Below are positions 5,663 through 7,314 of a stretch of DNA of 7,314 nt, piece after piece; position 1 is the first letter of the stretch; every line of letters starts with the position of its first letter. Origin of the DNA: Desulfamplus sp. Lineage in GTDB: Bacteria > Desulfobacterota > Desulfobacteria > Desulfobacterales > Desulfobacteraceae. The DNA is taken from positions 2,801 through 10,114 of the forward strand of contig JADGBP010000049.1 in NCBI GenBank assembly GCA_015231395.1, read 5' to 3'. The position numbers and the translations under genes were made by a program. The notes beneath the pieces are model-generated. The model was not told where the DNA came from, ran no database searches, and was given only the letters and a program-made list of their open reading frames with translations.

Positions 5663-5666
5663 GGAG
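5663..5666 (+). promoter_or_regulatory. Shine-Dalgarno site fixing the EVE-HNH start
   Basis: GGAG at 5663-5666 lies 6 nt before ATG 5673, so this ATG is preferred over the in-frame GTG at 5661, which overlaps the site and has no ribosome binding site of its own. Confidence 0.75.
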
Positions 5667-5672
5667 TTTATT

Positions 5673-6473
5673 ATGAAAACCTATCTTTTTGCATGGAACC
5701 CAAAGAAATGGAATTGGACAACATTAGAACAAAGTATTGAACAATTACATACAACTGGGACAGTTAAAGAAAAGTGGAGTGTCATAAGCCATAAAAAAAT
5801 AAAGGTTGGAGATCGAGCTTTCCTCATGAGGCTTGGTGAAGAACCTAAAGGAATTATGGCAGCGGGAATAGTAACAAGTTTACCTTTTTTATCTCAGCAT
5901 TGGAGTGGAGAAGATAAATTAGTAAACAGAGTTTATATTGAATTTGATACAATAATCTCTCCTCAACAAGATAAACTGTTGAATCTCGAATCCTTAAATA
6001 AGGGTGTCTTATCAAATTATAATTGGACACCCCAATCCTCAGGGGTAGAAATACCTGATGAAATTGCAGAGGAATTGGAATCTATCTGGTTTGATTTTAT
6101 AAACACAAATAATCATTTCATAAAAAGCAGTTACGTTGATAATGAAATAAGTTATTCAGAAGGAAACCCAAATCAAGTCCTTGTAACGAGGTATGAAAGA
6201 AATCCATACGCTCGAAAAGTATGTATCGAGCATTATGGACTTTCTTGTGTAGTTTGTGAATTCAATTTTGAAGAAGTATATGGAAAAATTGGAAAAGATT
6301 TCATCCACGTTCATCACTTGAAGCAAATATCTATTGTCGGTGAAGAATATAATGTTGATCCAATTAAAGACTTAAGGCCAGTTTGTCCTAATTGCCACTC
6401 TATGATCCATAAACGAAAAGAACAATATTCAATTGAAGAAATAAAAAAAAGTCTAACAAATACGAGCACATAA
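5673..6473 (+). CDS. EVE domain-HNH endonuclease, putative modification-dependent restriction enzyme
   Basis: This is a 266-residue protein. Residues 1 to about 145 form an EVE-like (PUA-related) domain: YLFAWNPKKWNW at the start, then KEKWSVISHKKIKVGDRAFLMRLGEEPKGIMAAGIVTS, and WTPQSSGVEIPDEIAEELE near its end. Residues about 180-255 form an HNH (beta-beta-alpha-metal) nuclease: zinc-type pairs C192-x2-C195 and C238-x2-C241, the catalytic-type HVHH at 212-215 and the N240/H242 part of CPNCHSMIH. EVE domains of this class read modified cytosines, and EVE-HNH fusions (VcaM4I type) cut modified DNA, so the inferred role is restriction of phage with hydroxymethylated or methylated cytosine. No modification methylase is adjacent, as expected for a type IV-like enzyme. 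It is carried as an integron cassette: it starts 25 nt after the attC1 right core, and its stop TAA lies in the attC2 left core. Modification specificity is not visible from sequence. Confidence 0.9.
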   Translation: MKTYLFAWNPKKWNWTTLEQSIEQLHTTGTVKEKWSVISHKKIKVGDRAFLMRLGEEPKGIMAAGIVTSLPFLSQHWSGEDKLVNRVYIEFDTIISPQQDKLLNLESLNKGVLSNYNWTPQSSGVEIPDEIAEELESIWFDFINTNNHFIKSSYVDNEISYSEGNPNQVLVTRYERNPYARKVCIEHYGLSCVVCEFNFEEVYGKIGKDFIHVHHLKQISIVGEEYNVDPIKDLRPVCPNCHSMIHKRKEQYSIEEIKKSLTNTST

Positions 6474-6587
6474 CAAACGCTTGAACTCAGACCGGGCTAC
6501 GCACGTGCGGTTTTCAAACAGTGTTGTTTATTGAATTTAATAACTTTTTTGAAGTTTGTCGCTTACCACGCCCGGCTCGGTTAAGCG
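6468..6587 (+). other. attC2, right core (R') missing or displaced
   Basis: The left core region ACATAAC (6468-6474) contains the stop codon of the EVE-HNH gene. The L'' box (6479-6497) pairs with L' (6570-6586): GCTT with AAGC, AAC with GTT, then the CGGGC block with GCCCG, leaving G6483, T6487 and A6489 unpaired on the L'' side, as in attC1. The terminal region between them is long (about 70 nt) and includes the palindrome CGCACGTGCG (6500-6509). After L' the expected CGTTA core is replaced by CGCGGCTTC. The nearest core-like sequence is CATTATGTG at 6722-6730, 135 bp further on. Confidence 0.7.
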
Positions 6588-6736
6588 CGCGGCTTCAAAA
6601 GTTCTGGCACACTGAGGCTTTCCCATCGACAAACCATCTGACGGCTTTCCGGGCCGGTGATGCTTGGCGTTGGGGTGCTGGCTAAATGGCGGTTTGACTC
6701 AACAGTCCTCAACAGTCTTAACATTATGTGAAAATC
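6588..6736 (+). other. Relict sequence between attC2 and brnT
   Basis: No gene is seen. The stretch 6588-6700 is clearly richer in G and C than its surroundings. It ends in a tandem 10-bp duplication, CTCAACAGTC (6698-6707, 6708-6717), and then CATTATGTG (6722-6730), which equals the attC1 right end CGTTATGTG except for G to A at the cleavage-site base. It may be the remains of a deleted cassette. A TTGACT (6694-6699) lies here but lacks a good -10 at 16-18 bp. Confidence 0.5.
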
Positions 6737-7012
6737 ATGCAATTTGAATGGGATGAAAGTAAAAATGCAATAAACATCAAAAATCACAAGATTGATTTTG
6801 CAGATGTGCCTACCGTTTTCAAAGGAACTATGCAGATTGACTATGATGACCGTCATGATTATGGTGAGGATCGCTGGATCGGTTTAGGGTTGCTGTACAG
6901 TATAGTCGTAGTCGTGGTATTCACGGAACCACGGAATGATACAATTCGTATCATTTCAGCACGTAAGGCAAATCGAAAAGAACAGGAAAAATATTATGAA
7001 AAAATCTTCTAA
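6737..7012 (+). CDS. brnT: BrnT family ribonuclease toxin (DUF497), type II toxin-antitoxin
   Basis: This 91-residue protein covers the whole BrnT/DUF497 family length: the start FEWDESKNAINIKNHKIDFADV, the YDDRHDYGEDRWIGLG segment, a hydrophobic VVVVVFTE strand and the near-invariant IRIISARKANRKEQEKYYE end. BrnT is a RelE-fold ribonuclease that inhibits translation and is neutralised by BrnA. An in-frame GTG at 6728 would add three residues. I prefer ATG 6737 because family members begin just before the FEWD motif, but neither start has a clear Shine-Dalgarno site. Toxin first, antitoxin second is the usual brnTA order, and the two reading frames overlap by 17 nt. The gene follows a degenerate cassette core, consistent with carriage on an integron cassette. 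In studied systems the BrnA-BrnT complex represses its own promoter. Confidence 0.9.
   Translation: MQFEWDESKNAINIKNHKIDFADVPTVFKGTMQIDYDDRHDYGEDRWIGLGLLYSIVVVVVFTEPRNDTIRIISARKANRKEQEKYYEKIF
6984..6987 (+). promoter_or_regulatory. Shine-Dalgarno site fixing the brnA start
   Basis: AGGA at 6984-6987, inside the end of brnT, lies 8 nt before ATG 6996. The upstream in-frame ATG at 6936 would only add 20 residues that are the brnT C-terminal coding sequence read in another frame. Confidence 0.7.
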
Positions 7013-7274
7013 AACCGACTGGGAAGCTTTGACATCAATGACTGACGATGAGATAGATTATTCTGATATACCGCCGCTGCCCGATGCTTTTTTTAAGCGG
7101 GCTAAAGTATGGCATCCTCAGCCGAAAGTTTCAGTCACAGTCGAACTGGATGTGGATATACTGGAATGGTTTAAATCGGAAGCTGAAGATTGGGAGGCCA
7201 GAGTTCAGACAGCATTGCGTCTGTATGTTGAAGCCAATAAAGCATATCTGCAAACTCATAGGACAGCTCCTTGA
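6996..7274 (+). CDS. brnA: BrnA family antitoxin
   Basis: This 92-residue protein has an acidic, flexible N-terminal part (TDWEALTSMTDDEIDYSDIPPLPDAFF) expected to wrap the toxin. Its C-terminal ribbon-helix-helix-like DNA-binding part (KVSVTVELDVDILEWFKSEAEDWEARVQTALRLYVEAN) matches the BrnA pattern of a basic strand, DxDxLxWF and a terminal ALRxYVEA helix. It neutralises BrnT and, in characterised systems, represses the brnTA promoter. It overlaps brnT by 17 nt, indicating translational coupling. The usual GKGxQTRIN turn is here the more acidic EAEDWEARVQ, so operator recognition may differ from well-studied members. The stop codon lies 7 nt before the left core of attC3. Confidence 0.9.
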   Translation: MKKSSKTDWEALTSMTDDEIDYSDIPPLPDAFFKRAKVWHPQPKVSVTVELDVDILEWFKSEAEDWEARVQTALRLYVEANKAYLQTHRTAP

Positions 7275-7280
7275 AAAGCC

Positions 7281-7314
7281 GCCCAACCAAGCGTTCCAGT
7301 GGACGGCGAGCAGC
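7281..7314 (+). other. attC3, left half only (cut by the window end)
   Basis: GCCCAAC (7281-7287) fits the R'' core RYYYAAC exactly and is followed by AAGCGTTCCAGTGGACGG, which has the layout of an attC L'' box. It starts 7 nt after the brnA stop codon, exactly where the attC of the brnTA cassette belongs. The pairing right half lies beyond the window, so the call rests on the left core, L'' resemblance and context. Confidence 0.7.

Larger units (their letters stand above)
5560..7314 (+). mobile_element. Integron gene-cassette array segment (no integrase visible)
   Basis: Three attC-type sites in the same orientation (5560-5648, 6468-6587 and 7281 to the window end) alternate with short + strand genes typical of cassettes: an EVE-HNH nuclease and a brnTA toxin-antitoxin pair. 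Gene starts follow the right core closely and the EVE-HNH stop codon overlaps the next left core, as is usual for cassettes. No intI or attI is found in the window, so this is either an internal array piece or an integrase-less attC cluster. Confidence 0.75.

Noticed and set aside
5661..5672. GTG at 5661 as start of the EVE-HNH protein
   Set aside because: The GTG overlaps the Shine-Dalgarno GGAG that serves ATG 5673, and the protein family begins at the MKTYLFAWNP segment.
6581..6856. 91-codon - strand frame
   Set aside because: It overlaps brnT antisense and attC2-derived sequence with no recognisable product.
6936..6995. Earlier ATG for BrnA
   Set aside because: The extra 20 residues are an out-of-frame reading of the brnT C-terminus, and a proper ribosome binding site supports ATG 6996.

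Overview
The window is a stretch of AT-rich bacterial DNA with Gram-negative character (a Sec-exported type 1 solute-binding protein). The radical SAM and solute-binding genes, together with long repeat-filled spacers, resemble genomes of sulfate-reducing or magnetotactic Desulfobacterota. That lineage guess is inference only. All genes that can be supported lie on the + strand.

Left part (1-4864), apparently resident chromosome: a radical SAM protein with a B12-binding-like N-terminal region (216-2057), a branched-chain amino acid type solute-binding protein behind a good sigma70-type promoter (2244-3410), and a YkgJ-family cysteine-cluster protein (4334-4864). The radical SAM gene is surrounded and invaded by tandem repeats: a 27-bp array at its 5' end, an 18-bp array (8 units) inside the coding region, and a 29-bp array that starts in its last codons. 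The conserved N-terminus of this protein continues upstream of the first in-frame ATG, but no normal start codon is in frame there. A one-base change in a G tract at 31-35 would supply one. The spacers between these genes hold an array of alternating inverted 12-mers with a 41-43 bp period (3571-3709), a 205-bp palindromic MITE-like element (3769-3973) and a 124-bp palindromic element (5076-5199).

Right part (about 5367-7314), accessory DNA: a 188-bp MITE with 20/21 terminal inverted repeats and a perfect 8-bp target duplication sits directly against the first of a series of integron attC sites. The order is attC1 (5560-5648), an EVE-HNH gene (5673-6473), attC2 (6468-6587, right core missing), brnT-brnA (6737-7274), then the left half of attC3 (7281-7314, cut by the window end). 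No integrase gene and no attI is visible, so this is a piece of a cassette array or an integrase-less attC cluster.

The EVE-HNH protein has the architecture of modification-dependent (type IV-like) restriction enzymes, and brnTA is a type II toxin-antitoxin pair. Because attC2 appears to have lost its R' core, the two may now move as one composite defence-plus-addiction cassette. A promoter-like sequence in the MITE points into the array. These last two points are inferences from sequence.
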